DNA of 64,000 nucleotides. It comes from Phycisphaeraceae bacterium (GTDB taxonomy: Bacteria > Planctomycetota > Phycisphaerae > Phycisphaerales > Phycisphaeraceae). Numbering within the stretch: position 1 is the first letter of the stretch; every line of letters begins with the position of its first letter. This document shows positions 50,996 to 60,051 of the stretch, in pieces. The stretch lies in contig JADZCR010000005.1 in the NCBI GenBank assembly GCA_020851465.1, positions 248,001-312,000 on the forward strand, in the 5' to 3' direction. The notes under the pieces were generated by a model. The model did not search any database. It was not told the DNA's origin and saw nothing but the letters and a program-made list of their open reading frames with translations. Made by a program: the position numbers and the translations under genes.

Positions 50996-51135
50996 CAGGA
51001 AATGTGGTTATTTGTAGTGAATAACAGCGAAATCCGTTGTGATTACCGGGTCCGTTAACGATATGGACCTCGGATCTTGCCCCCTTCAATCTCTGCGTTT
51101 CCCCTAGATCTTTTTCTTCCGCTAAACTCCTCGCC

Positions 51136-52206
51136 ATGGCCAAGACCCCGATGACATATGCTGGCAGCGGCGTGGACCTGCAGGCTGCGGATCGCGCTGT
51201 GGAGTTGATGGAACACCACATTCGACGGACATTCGGTCCGCGTGTTGTCGGTGCGTTTGGCGGCTTTGCCGGCCTCTTTCGACTGGACTACAACGAAAAA
51301 CTCTTCAAACGAAACTTCAAGGATCCCGTCCTCGTTGCCTGTACCGATGGCGTAGGCACGAAAGTCAAGCTCGCCTCGCAAATGAAGATTTACGATACCG
51401 TCGGCCAAGACCTCGTGGCGATGAGTGTCAATGACTTGATCGTGCAAGGTGCGGAACCACTCTTTTTTCTCGACTACATCGCGCTGAACAAAAAAGAACC
51501 TGAGCTGGCTGCGCAAATGGTGCGGGGTGTCGCGGACGGCTGCGTGCTGGCTGGTTGTGCGTTATTGGGTGGAGAAACCGCTGAAATGCCTGACGTGTAC
51601 GCTCCGGGTGAGTTTGACATGGCTGGCTTTGCTGTGGGTGTTGGTGAACTCAACCGCATCATTGATGGATCCGAGGCATCACCCGGAGATGTGATACTTG
51701 GTCTCAAATCCAGCGGAGTTCACTCCAATGGCTACAGCCTAGTGCGTGCAATCGTGAAGGAGGCGGACCTTGATTTAGATCAGGTTTATCCAGACCTCGA
51801 CCCGCATCAGACCCTTGGTCGTGTGTTGCTGACTCCGACTCGGATTTACGCACACGCAGTGGTTAACGTGCTCCGTCGGTACAAGGTGAAGCAGGTTGTC
51901 ACCTCCATGGCGAATATCACTGGCAGCGGCATTCCAGGTAACGTCCCGCGCACACTTAATCCGAAAATCAATGCAAAAATCGACCGTTCAACCTGGCAGG
52001 TGCCGCCCGTGTTCCGATTCCTTCAGAAACATGGCAACGTGGAAGAGAAGGAAATGTGGGACGTATTCAATATGGGTATCGGTTACGTGGTGATCGTCAG
52101 GCCGGCATTTGCTGAATCGGTAAAAGAACAATTTGAAAAGCTCGGCGAGACGGTGCATGTCATTGGAAAGGTAGTCAGGGGGAGTGGAATGGTGGTGTGG
52201 GCGTGA
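51136..52206 (+). CDS. purM: Phosphoribosylformylglycinamidine cyclo-ligase
   Basis: A 356-residue AIR synthetase, which closes the imidazole ring in purine synthesis using ATP. The N-terminal MTYAGSGVDLQAADRAVELM, the ATP-site CTDGVGTKVKLA, DLVAMSVNDLIVQGAEPLFFLDYIA, and GGETAEMPDVY, LGLKSSGVHSNGYSLVR and NITGSGIPGNVPR are all intact. It lacks nothing needed for activity. ATG 51136 begins the conserved part. No other pur gene is near. It is divergent from the Fur-like regulator gene, with a candidate promoter at 50966. Confidence 0.96.
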   Translation: MAKTPMTYAGSGVDLQAADRAVELMEHHIRRTFGPRVVGAFGGFAGLFRLDYNEKLFKRNFKDPVLVACTDGVGTKVKLASQMKIYDTVGQDLVAMSVNDLIVQGAEPLFFLDYIALNKKEPELAAQMVRGVADGCVLAGCALLGGETAEMPDVYAPGEFDMAGFAVGVGELNRIIDGSEASPGDVILGLKSSGVHSNGYSLVRAIVKEADLDLDQVYPDLDPHQTLGRVLLTPTRIYAHAVVNVLRRYKVKQVVTSMANITGSGIPGNVPRTLNPKINAKIDRSTWQVPPVFRFLQKHGNVEEKEMWDVFNMGIGYVVIVRPAFAESVKEQFEKLGETVHVIGKVVRGSGMVVWA

Positions 52207-52440
52207 TTTGCGGCTCAACCTTCACGCCGGTGATTAATCATGCTCAAGATTCATCTTCTCGCTTGTGATGGCGGAGAAGTTCGGAAATTGCTTGGGTCTA
52301 TCGCAAGCTCGCGTAAGCGTGATTGGGTTTTCGGCCGTCCGAGAAATCGGTGTATGTGGGTTACCCCTTCTTAACCGACCGCTATAAACCGACGATGAAT
52401 ACTTCAACGGCGTTTCGCTCGACTCGCCGGTGGAGGAGGC

Positions 52441-54957
52441 ATGTCCCCGCATAATCTGATGCGATCTGTGGTATTTCGGCTCGTCTTTGGGCTGGTGCTA
52501 GGCGGCGTGGCTATCTCTGTCGGCCTGTGCCTGCTCGAATTGCGCAATGCCGAGGCCATGCTCCAGATGGACGTGACTCAACGTGTCGGAATGAGTGTGC
52601 GCAATATCCAGAGCATCTTCAAAGATCTTCTGGGTGAGCTCAAAAGCAATGAAGAGATTAAAGACGCGCTGGATGTGTTTACCAACGATCGTGCTGTTCG
52701 TGCAATCCGGCTGACCGGACCGCAGATGACGGCTGTTGAGGTGGGTAACTGGCCGGACCTGCTCAAGAACAATGCCGCAGTCTGGATCTTTCCGGCTCAT
52801 GGCGTGGCACGGGGGAACGAGATCGACCTTAATCGTTTGACTCGTGTCTCCGCGCCATTCAAGGCGGGTGGGGGTGTCGTCACGCTGGAGTTGCTTGTGG
52901 ACGGCCCATCCGAACGGGCAAATGTTCGCTCAAACGTCATGACCAAAATGTGGAGTCAGGCACTGCTGCTCTCGGTCACTCTGCTGCTGGGGTTGCTCTT
53001 TCTGAGGCGGTTGGTGACCGAACCATTGTCAAAGGTGATGCAACTGGTCAGCAGCAGCGCGGGAGCCGAGCCGTTTTACCGGCTCGCCAGTGGTCGGCGC
53101 GACGAGTTTTCTCGTTTAGCGGAGTCGATCGGCGGCATGCTGACGCGGATCGATAACACCGCGGAGCAACTCCGCAATCGCGAACAGGCATTTCAAAATC
53201 TCTACCAGTTTGCCCCAGCTGCGATGGTCAGTCTGGATGGAAACGGGAAAATACTCGAAGCAAATTACCGCGCAGCTTCGCTCTTTCAGACCGCCACGGA
53301 ACGCGAACTGATCGGTCGAGGCATTCTTGACTTTCTCCGTGCGGATGACCGCGGCCTGTTGCGTCAGACCATTGATCGACTTGAACTCGATCAAGCTGCC
53401 CGATGTGATCTGCGCATCGTCGTGGGAGCCAGAACGATTGACGTTCTTGTCGAGTGTGCCGGTGTGCGGAATGCGGATGGCGTACTCCAGTCGGTGCACC
53501 TCTCTTTTCTAGACGTGAGTGAATCCAAGAAACTCCAGAGACAGCTTGCGGATAAGAGCCACCTGTTGAATCTGGTGATCGACCATATTTCTGCCGCCAT
53601 CCTTCTGGTCAACGAGGAGGGAAGGATCGCAGCTCATAACCAGCAACTGGCAGTTCTGCTCAAGCGGCAGTCAAGCGAATTGATCGGTCGGCCGTATGAC
53701 CCGGAAAACTTCTGGCGGGAGTTAGGAATTGTAAAACAAGACCTTTTTGTCAATCGCTTGCGTCAGATAGATGCAGATGACAATCGTCCCGCACAGGAAC
53801 GATTCGAGGCACGTGTGGGTACCTTTTTATTCCAGGGCGTGCCGGTGCATGACGCATCGGGCAAAGGAATCGGCCGCCTCTGGGTGGTCCAGGAAATCAC
53901 CTCGCAGGAACAGAGCCAGCGGTTGCTGGAGCAGCAATCCAGCCAATTACAAGCTCTCAAAAAACTTGGGCCACAGCTCAGCGACGTGTCGGATCCCAAG
54001 ACACTTTTGGAGAGGGCAGCATCGCAGCTTTTCGAAATTTTCGGCGTTGAAGCCCTCGGATTGGCGTTACGGCATCAGGACTCAGAGTCACGAAGTCTTC
54101 AGATACTCCATCGAGGATCAGGAGCTTATCTACTCGAGCCCAATCGCGCGCTGGTGCAGGCTGTTGAGCGGCAGCTCATGCCGCAGATTTTGTCAAACCA
54201 GGATGTTTCATTTTGGCCGGAGTTCCCGCGGGGCGCAGCATGGGGTAAGGTTTTCGCCCAAGCTGGCCTGACGTGCTTGGCTGGTGGACCTCTCCGAGCG
54301 AGTACTGATGCGCAGGGCGTGCTCTGGATCGCGCGACGTGGTGGCGAGCGTCTGGAAAAACACCACATCTATCTCCTCGAAGCACTCGGCCCCGTCGTAG
54401 CCGCCCGCCTCGAAATAGCTCATGTCCGTGAGCAGATGCGAGCGGTTGAGATGAGTGATGTGGTCACCGGTTTGCCCACAGGCAGATTTCTTGAGTTGGA
54501 AATGCGCAAACTCATCAATCGTCCAGGCAGCGCATGGGCATTGGCGATTTTCAACCTCGACCACTTCCGCAAGATCAACACGATGATTGAGCATGCAGCA
54601 GCCGATGCGTTGCTGGCTACCATCGCGACCAAACTCCTTCAAAGCACGCGGCGTGACTGTCTCGTCACCAGGCTCAATGGGCCGACATTCGCAGTGCTCG
54701 TGCGCGATACTGGCCGAGAGCAAGTGGGGTCAATGGCTGAGCGATTACGGCAAGTCGTAGCCACCTGTGGTGTGTCCCTGCCGGATGGATCGACATTTCC
54801 GATCACCGCCAGCATCGGTGTCGCGATGTGCCCAGAGGATGGATCGGGTGGCAAGAGCCTCTTTGAGCTTGCTACGGCCCGTGTCGAACTCGCCAAACGT
54901 GCGGGACGGAACTGCGTGGTCAGCACCGGGACCACGGAACAGCGGCTCGCTGGCTGA
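52441..54957 (+). CDS. Membrane sensor protein with HAMP-PAS-PAS-GAF and degenerate GGDEF domain
   Basis: An 838-residue sensor: helix 1 (about residues 9-33), an extracytoplasmic region with a coiled-coil start, helix 2 (about 172-192), a HAMP-like segment (192-245), PAS domains at about 246-365 and 374-490, a GAF domain (512-662), and a GGDEF-like domain (671-830). The active-site loop GG(D/E)EF is RLNGPTF, the upstream metal segment reads NLDHFRKINTMIEHAAADALL where active enzymes have an Asp-rich ND..GH..GD motif, and the domain start reads DVVTGLPTGRF. It is therefore probably not a diguanylate cyclase but may bind nucleotides or regulate a partner. A strong ribosome-binding site (GGAGGAGGC) precedes ATG 52441. 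A PilZ gene lies 7 kb away. Confidence 0.85.
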   Translation: MSPHNLMRSVVFRLVFGLVLGGVAISVGLCLLELRNAEAMLQMDVTQRVGMSVRNIQSIFKDLLGELKSNEEIKDALDVFTNDRAVRAIRLTGPQMTAVEVGNWPDLLKNNAAVWIFPAHGVARGNEIDLNRLTRVSAPFKAGGGVVTLELLVDGPSERANVRSNVMTKMWSQALLLSVTLLLGLLFLRRLVTEPLSKVMQLVSSSAGAEPFYRLASGRRDEFSRLAESIGGMLTRIDNTAEQLRNREQAFQNLYQFAPAAMVSLDGNGKILEANYRAASLFQTATERELIGRGILDFLRADDRGLLRQTIDRLELDQAARCDLRIVVGARTIDVLVECAGVRNADGVLQSVHLSFLDVSESKKLQRQLADKSHLLNLVIDHISAAILLVNEEGRIAAHNQQLAVLLKRQSSELIGRPYDPENFWRELGIVKQDLFVNRLRQIDADDNRPAQERFEARVGTFLFQGVPVHDASGKGIGRLWVVQEITSQEQSQRLLEQQSSQLQALKKLGPQLSDVSDPKTLLERAASQLFEIFGVEALGLALRHQDSESRSLQILHRGSGAYLLEPNRALVQAVERQLMPQILSNQDVSFWPEFPRGAAWGKVFAQAGLTCLAGGPLRASTDAQGVLWIARRGGERLEKHHIYLLEALGPVVAARLEIAHVREQMRAVEMSDVVTGLPTGRFLELEMRKLINRPGSAWALAIFNLDHFRKINTMIEHAAADALLATIATKLLQSTRRDCLVTRLNGPTFAVLVRDTGREQVGSMAERLRQVVATCGVSLPDGSTFPITASIGVAMCPEDGSGGKSLFELATARVELAKRAGRNCVVSTGTTEQRLAG

Positions 54958-55413
54958 AACCGCTGCCCTAAGAAGACGATTCCTCGAAAAGAGCAGCCAG
55001 AGTGCGGCTCCATATTTTCTAAGTCGCCAGCAGGTCGAAGTTCACGTATTGCATCTTCTCCATTTTCTCTATTTGGATAGTTCAACACCTCATCGACGAG
55101 GTTTCGCTCCATCGACATGTCCTGGGATGCGCTGGCGCTGTCGTCGCAAGAGAACAATCCATAACCATATAAAAATAAGACACTTAAGATTTAATCGCGT
55201 GTCGTGGAATTAACAGGCATGTTGCGGAAAATCTACATCCAGCCTGTCCTTGCAGAATCGGCATGATGCCAATTCACCGACTTTCCCCGCGATAAGTGTA
55301 GTTATAGACGCTGATTACAGAATCTTAAAAAATAGCGTTCATCCAGTTGGCGGTCTGGCAGGGAGGTTGTGATAGACTCGTACCTTCGTTGTTGAAGGGG
55401 GAGCTTCAGAACC
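54958..55413. other. Intergenic stretch without a supported gene
   Basis: This 456-base stretch shows no gene I can support. A minus-strand frame that begins at 55157 and runs into the sensor gene stays open for 172 codons but uses codons unlike its neighbours and overlaps the GGDEF-like coding sequence. The last 80 bases are likely to contain the promoter of the coiled-coil gene that follows. Confidence 0.4.
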
Positions 55414-55701
55414 ATGGATGAGACGACTTTCCAGAACAAGTTGGCGGAACTGATGGGTGAGATTTCGACCCTGCCGAAGGCGGAGCGCGAAAAGCTTACC
55501 GCATTGGCTGAAACGACTCAGGCCCGTCATGAGAAGCTTCGCAAGACCGTGAACGACCTTCAGGAAAGTCTGGACTATCTCCGGCTATCGATTAAATACC
55601 TGGTATTCGATCTCGAGGCGACTCGTCGCGAAAACTCGTATCTTCGCAAGATGCTTGAGCAGGATCGCTCGCACGGCAGCGAAGGTTACGAAACGCACTG
55701 A
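55414..55701 (+). CDS. Small coiled-coil protein
   Basis: A 95-residue, highly charged protein with a long amphipathic helix: TFQNKLAELMGEISTLPKAE, then KLTALAETTQARHEKLRKTVNDLQESLDYLRL, and IKYLVFDLEATRRENSYLRKMLEQ. Heptad spacing of Leu/Ile/Val suggests a parallel coiled coil, and KYLVFDLEATRREN is the best-defined core. No DNA-binding or enzyme motif is seen. It stands alone with its own terminator at 55741 and a GGGGGAG stretch 14 or so bases before ATG 55414, a little far for a ribosome-binding site. I recall similar proteins in Phycisphaerae genomes, but this is not checked. Function is unknown. Confidence 0.75.
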   Translation: MDETTFQNKLAELMGEISTLPKAEREKLTALAETTQARHEKLRKTVNDLQESLDYLRLSIKYLVFDLEATRRENSYLRKMLEQDRSHGSEGYETH

Positions 55702-55740
55702 TCCCAGCTGGATTACCAACAATCAACTCACGCACGGAAG

Positions 55741-55770
55741 CGGGTGCCTTTGAACAGGGCACCCGTTTTC
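55741..55770 (+). terminator. Intrinsic terminator after the coiled-coil gene
   Basis: CGGGTGCC (55741-55748) pairs with GGCACCCG (55758-55765) around a TTTGAACAG loop and is followed by TTTTCGTTTT. It ends the coiled-coil gene. Only the plus-strand side carries a T run. Confidence 0.8.
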
Positions 55771-55792
55771 GTTTTGCAGACGAGTGCAGCTT

Positions 55793-56956
55793 TTATAGGT
55801 TTCCAGGCCAGCCTGGAAACAGAAACTTCCCATCTCGAGAGATTACCTGCCCATCCACCGTAATGGTCCCGCCGCCAGCAGGGGAGCGCAGATCACACAC
55901 CATGTCCCAGTGCAGACCACTTTCATTGGTGTTGCCGCTCTCGGGATAACCTGCACCCACCGCTGCATGAAAGGTCCCACCGATCTTTTCATCGAAGAGT
56001 GTGTTCTTTGAGTACTCGGTGATGTTGTAATTGGTGCCAATGGCAATTTCACCAAGATTTCGAGCACCGGCATCTTGATCGAGCATCTGGATCAGAAAAT
56101 CTTCGTTTTTACTGGCCTTGGCGTTAACGACCCGACCGCGTTCAAAGGTCAACTCGATGTCATGCACTTCGCGGCCGTGGTGTACAGCGGGAAAGCTGTA
56201 ACACACGATGCCGTTGACTCCTCCATCCGCCGCATGGAGATTGGGGCCGGTGAAGACTTCACCATCAGGGAAGTTTTCATGGCCAGCACAGTTGATCCAA
56301 GTCGATCCTTCAACGTTGACTGTTAGATCGGTACCACGTGCTGTTTGGAAACGGATGACTTTTTTCCCCTGGAGAAACTCACGGAGTTTTTCCTGTGAAG
56401 CATGGATTTTTTTCCACTCACCGACGGGGTCAGGCTTGTCGAGATGTCCCGCGTTGAAGACAAAGTCCTCGTATTGTCTCAGGCTCATCTCAGCATCCTG
56501 CGCACTGGCGAGGGTGGGATATAGTGTGCCGCACCAATAGAGTTTGCCGGGTTCGTCCGCCTTTTTTGCTGCCCGGTCCATGAAGATCTTGAAGATAGGC
56601 TTGCGTGCCGCAGAATTGATTCCTTGACGTTTAGGATCGACACGCGATAACCCTTTGGTATTTGTCTCAGCCCATAGACCGATCGACACATCGATGGTCT
56701 CCACTTCATGGAGTGCGAGGGGACTGACATACTTGAGTTGATCTTCGGTGGCGTGCTCGAAGAAAAACTCACTGATGGATTCTGGAGAAACCTTCAGAAA
56801 AGGATGTGCCCCCACCTCCAGGCATCGTTCATAAATAGCCTCCATAAGAGGCAGACCGACAGGGTCGCCGCTGATACGGACGATTTGTCCTGCCTTCACT
56901 CCGGTGGAGTATTCAACGAGAACCTGGGCCAGTTTGTTGAGGCGTTGATCGCGCAT
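55793..56956 (-). CDS. M29-family aminopeptidase
   Basis: A 387-residue metallo-aminopeptidase of family M29 (AmpS/aminopeptidase T type). It has the metal-binding and catalytic segments: NFPDGEVFTGP (Glu), the ELTFERGRVVNAKAS strand, GEIAIGTNYNITEYSKNTLFDEKIGGTFHAAVGAGY (His), and GLHWDMVCDLRSP near the C terminus (His and Asp). The N-terminal domain, with GQIVRISGD and a FEHATEDQL region, is normal. ATG 56956 is preceded by GAGGAG. It acts in the cytoplasm to remove N-terminal residues from peptides. It is convergent with the coiled-coil gene and divergent from the APH-like gene. Confidence 0.92.
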   Translation of the reverse strand: MRDQRLNKLAQVLVEYSTGVKAGQIVRISGDPVGLPLMEAIYERCLEVGAHPFLKVSPESISEFFFEHATEDQLKYVSPLALHEVETIDVSIGLWAETNTKGLSRVDPKRQGINSAARKPIFKIFMDRAAKKADEPGKLYWCGTLYPTLASAQDAEMSLRQYEDFVFNAGHLDKPDPVGEWKKIHASQEKLREFLQGKKVIRFQTARGTDLTVNVEGSTWINCAGHENFPDGEVFTGPNLHAADGGVNGIVCYSFPAVHHGREVHDIELTFERGRVVNAKASKNEDFLIQMLDQDAGARNLGEIAIGTNYNITEYSKNTLFDEKIGGTFHAAVGAGYPESGNTNESGLHWDMVCDLRSPAGGGTITVDGQVISRDGKFLFPGWPGNL

Positions 56957-57239
56957 GAGGACTCCTCTGATAAAACACGAGTTTTACCTGAGAAAGAATT
57001 CCGCTGCCAAGGCGCCGCTTGAATGAATCGAGCTAATGGCAAAAAAGAGAGTGTTCCAGTTATGGTGCCCTGAAATCAAGTAGGTAGGAGGGGCATCAGG
57101 TCGATATCACCTGAGTATTCCAGGAATCCCCCGAATCCATTGAAAAAAGTACGTTTGTATCGCGTCGTATCGCAGGAAAATAGGTAACCGGCCACAAAAA
57201 ACAAAAATATCTTGCCTCCGTTACATCGCGAGGATAGCG

Positions 57240-58289
57240 TTGAATCCGGAGGAGACACGGCGGAAAGGGCACCGCTTGGCGGGATTGGAGACAACCGAAG
57301 CATCGGACGAAAACGCGCGTCCGGGACGCAGACAGCCTGCTGCGATGCCCGGAGCAGACACATCGGCAGATTCGCCCTTCGGTGCCAGCCTGGAACCTGT
57401 TTTACGACGAGCCTGCGGCGGACGGCTTTCAAGCGTTTCCTGGTTTCGTACCGATTGGCAACGTGGCGGGGCTCTGACGGGTTACGCCTCGTATCTTGAT
57501 GAAGATAATTCCGCCCAGCCAGCCGTGGTGAAACTGCCGGTCCCACCGGGTGAGCGACAGTGGCTTGAGCGACTTCAGTCTGCTGACAACCTCGTACCCA
57601 AGCTATACGCGCACGGAGAGGCCCTCAACGGCTATGACATGGCATGGGTTGTGATGGAACGTCTGCCGCATGGTCCCTTGGGGCCGGCATGGGGTGGTAA
57701 GGAATTTGATCTGCTTATCGAAGCTGCGGGCCGGTTCTATGTCGCAGCCGGAGAAGTTCCTCTCTCAGGGGATTTACCGCAACGCGATTGGGAAAAGATT
57801 TTCCACGAAGCGAGAGAGAACATCATCAAGGAACATGATGTCGCCCACGAACAGCGATGGAAGACCGCTCTCAAAAAGACACATCGTAAGCTCAAAGAAT
57901 GGATCAAAATCTGGAACGATCGTCCAATCGATCACTGGTGCCATGGTGATTTACACTTGGCTAATGCGATGACGCGGCATCCAGCACCGGGTGGACCAGC
58001 CGTACTGCTGGATTTTGCGATCACCCATATCGGACATTGGATCGAGGACGCGATCTATTTCGAACATCTCTTCTGGGCACGGAGACACCGTTTAGGCGGT
58101 CGCAAACTTTGTAGCCAGATCGCCCACGAACGAAAGAGATTGGGATTACGTGTTGATCCCGATTGGCCGCGACTGGCGTCGGTGCGACGTGCACTGACAG
58201 CAATGACGACACCAGCGATTCTGAATCTCGACGGTGATCGTAACCATGTAGAAGCAGCACTTGAGGTGCTGGAGATCGAAGTAGGTTAA
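57240..58289 (+). CDS. APH-like phosphotransferase family protein
   Basis: A 349-residue kinase-like protein of the aminoglycoside phosphotransferase/choline kinase superfamily. The Brenner motif is HWCHGDLHLANAM (Asp catalytic, Asn metal) near residue 235, and VLLDFAITHIGHWIEDAIYFEHL near 260 carries the DFG-equivalent Asp. VVKLPVPPGER near residue 97 would provide the ATP-lysine, and MERLPHGPLGP is the hinge. The start is TTG 57240 with GAGGA upstream; an ATG at 57345 would shorten it by 35 residues of low complexity. The physiological substrate is not evident, and resistance to antibiotics should not be assumed. Confidence 0.8.
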   Translation: MNPEETRRKGHRLAGLETTEASDENARPGRRQPAAMPGADTSADSPFGASLEPVLRRACGGRLSSVSWFRTDWQRGGALTGYASYLDEDNSAQPAVVKLPVPPGERQWLERLQSADNLVPKLYAHGEALNGYDMAWVVMERLPHGPLGPAWGGKEFDLLIEAAGRFYVAAGEVPLSGDLPQRDWEKIFHEARENIIKEHDVAHEQRWKTALKKTHRKLKEWIKIWNDRPIDHWCHGDLHLANAMTRHPAPGGPAVLLDFAITHIGHWIEDAIYFEHLFWARRHRLGGRKLCSQIAHERKRLGLRVDPDWPRLASVRRALTAMTTPAILNLDGDRNHVEAALEVLEIEVG

Positions 58290-58442
58290 GGTTGAACCCT
58301 GGAATTTGTCCCGTTGTCGGCAGGGTACTGTGATCGTAAATCAAGGGAACATTTGCATAAGCAGCTTGGAAAGAGCGCGGTAATTCCTTAACGGTACAGC
58401 CGGTTTTCCCTCTTTGATTACCTTTCCTACAATACCCAACCT

Positions 58443-59696
58443 ATGGCCGCAACCGATACACGCGATCAGACCTTCACCCAGTCCTTTGTTTTACAGAAGC
58501 CAGAGTCACCAGCAGGTGTCCCCGGCAATGGCAGGACGACGACGGTCTCTGATGTTGAGCAGGAAGACGTTCAGACTGAGGAAATGCTCGTCAACATGGG
58601 GCCGCAGCACCCTTCTACTCACGGTGTGTTGCGCGTTGTGCTCCGTACTGACGGTGAGATGGTTCTCGAAGCAATCCCACACGTCGGTTATCTGCACCGT
58701 AGTGCGGAGAAGATCGGCGAAAACGTCGCCTACTACCAGTACATTCCGTACACCGACCGTATGGACTACCTGGCGGCGATGAACGAAAACTGGGCGTTCT
58801 GTCGCGCCGCGGAAAAAATCGCAGGAGTTGAGTTACCACGCCGCGCCGAATGTATCCGCATCATCATCTGCGAGCTTAACCGTATCGCGTCTCACCTTGT
58901 ATCGTTCGGCACTTACGGGCTAGATATCGGGGCGTTTACTCCGTTTCTCTATGCTTTCCGCGAACGCGAATACATCCTCGATCTTTTTGAACAGGTCTGC
59001 GGCGCACGCTTGACCTATAACTTCCTCACGATTGGCGGTTCAATCCACGACCTGCCCGCTGGATACCTGGAAAAGGTTTCTGAATTCCTTGACTACTTTG
59101 AACCCAAGATCAAGGAATACAACGATCTGCTCACATGGAACAAAATTTTTATCAAACGAACCGCCAACGTCGGCGTCATCAGTAAAGAACTCTGCGTCAA
59201 ATATGCACTGACCGGCCCCGTCATTCGCGGCAGCGGTATTCCTTACGATCTTCGTCGAGATAATCCATATTCGCTTTACCCAGAGATCGATTTCAAGGTC
59301 ATCGTCGGTGACGGTGAGCTAGGCACTCTAGGCGATTGCTGGGATCGCTACATGGTCCGCATGAAGGAAATGTATGAGAGTGCGAAGATCATCAGGCAGG
59401 CGATCAAAATGATTCCACCTGCGAGTGACACGGGCGATGGGCGATATCGTGTCAAGATGCCCCGTGCGTTCAAGCCGCCTTTGGGTGAGGTGTATGTCGA
59501 GACCGAAAATCCCCGCGGCGTACTGGGCTTTTTCCTTGAGAGTCAGGGTGGACCCGTGCCGTATCGCTGTAAGGCTCGTGCTGCGACATTCTGTAACCTT
59601 GCGGTCACAGGCGAAGTCGCTCGGAATGTCCTGCTCGCTGACGTGCCTGCAATCATTGGATCAATCGACATTGTGATGGGACAGGTGGACCGTTAA
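58443..59696 (+). CDS. nuoD: NADH-quinone oxidoreductase subunit D
   Basis: A 417-residue subunit of respiratory complex I, the 49-kDa type that forms part of the quinone-binding site. The sequence NMGPQHPSTHGVLRVVLRTDGE near residue 52, PHVGYLHRSAEKIGENVAYYQ, YIPYTDRMDYLAAMNENWAFC and RGSGIPYDLRRDNPYSLY and the C-terminal DIVMGQVDR are all intact. The N-terminal 45 residues are a Gln/Thr/Val-rich, non-conserved extension. No other nuo gene is adjacent: the flanking genes are APH-like and ThuA-like, which is unusual. Complex I may thus be encoded in pieces across the chromosome. ATG 58443 follows a short gap. Confidence 0.94.
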   Translation: MAATDTRDQTFTQSFVLQKPESPAGVPGNGRTTTVSDVEQEDVQTEEMLVNMGPQHPSTHGVLRVVLRTDGEMVLEAIPHVGYLHRSAEKIGENVAYYQYIPYTDRMDYLAAMNENWAFCRAAEKIAGVELPRRAECIRIIICELNRIASHLVSFGTYGLDIGAFTPFLYAFREREYILDLFEQVCGARLTYNFLTIGGSIHDLPAGYLEKVSEFLDYFEPKIKEYNDLLTWNKIFIKRTANVGVISKELCVKYALTGPVIRGSGIPYDLRRDNPYSLYPEIDFKVIVGDGELGTLGDCWDRYMVRMKEMYESAKIIRQAIKMIPPASDTGDGRYRVKMPRAFKPPLGEVYVETENPRGVLGFFLESQGGPVPYRCKARAATFCNLAVTGEVARNVLLADVPAIIGSIDIVMGQVDR

Positions 59697-59714
59697 CTGA
59701 TCTGCGAGTCGGCC

Positions 59715-60006
59715 TCACAACGGTACAAAGGTGACGACCGCGCGGTTGATTCCCAAATTGAGAATGTCCCGGGCGTTGAGCGGGTTCACGATCGTGGGTA
59801 CCCATAGCCCCGCACTCTCGATTGGGACGCATTGTTGCATTTCCAGATCGAGCTGCAGGATGAGACGAGCAGAGAAGAAGTCGCTGCCGAGATGGGCAAG
59901 TGCACAGCTCGCGATAGCGTGACACCAGTTGAGCCGAGGGATATCGGTACGGTTATTTGAGTGGAAGAAAGCGTGGATGCTGAAGGCCGTGGTTATACAC
60001 GAGCAT
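59715..60006 (-). CDS. Possible small gene with frameshift or unusual start
   Basis: The minus-strand frame ending at the TGA (59715-59717) is open for about 97 codons and has a protein-like stretch (NWCHAIASCALAHLGSDFF, then LWVPTIVNPLNARDILNLGI and VVTFVPL). It has no ATG, GTG or TTG before its first plausible residues. Just upstream in another frame is an ATG (60006) with 17 codons (MLVYNHGLQHPRFLPLK) that also look coding. One frameshift near 59955 would join the two into about 97 residues. It lies 45 bases after thuA on the same strand and fills an otherwise empty stretch. The reverse frame also has some coding character but carries an internal stop, so I prefer the minus strand. I recognise no family. 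Confidence 0.4.
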
Positions 60007-60051
60007 CAGAGCAATGAAATCAATTCAGCTCGACTCGCGTAAGTATCTTTC

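Noticed and set aside
54639..55157. A 172-codon minus-strand open frame overlapping the end of the sensor gene
   Set aside because: Two thirds of it is the reverse of the GGDEF-like coding sequence, codon choice in the remainder is unlike the neighbours, and there is no clear ribosome-binding site.
57240..58289. Antibiotic-resistance gene (aminoglycoside phosphotransferase)
   Set aside because: The APH fold is shared by many housekeeping kinases; nothing in the sequence or context points to drug modification.
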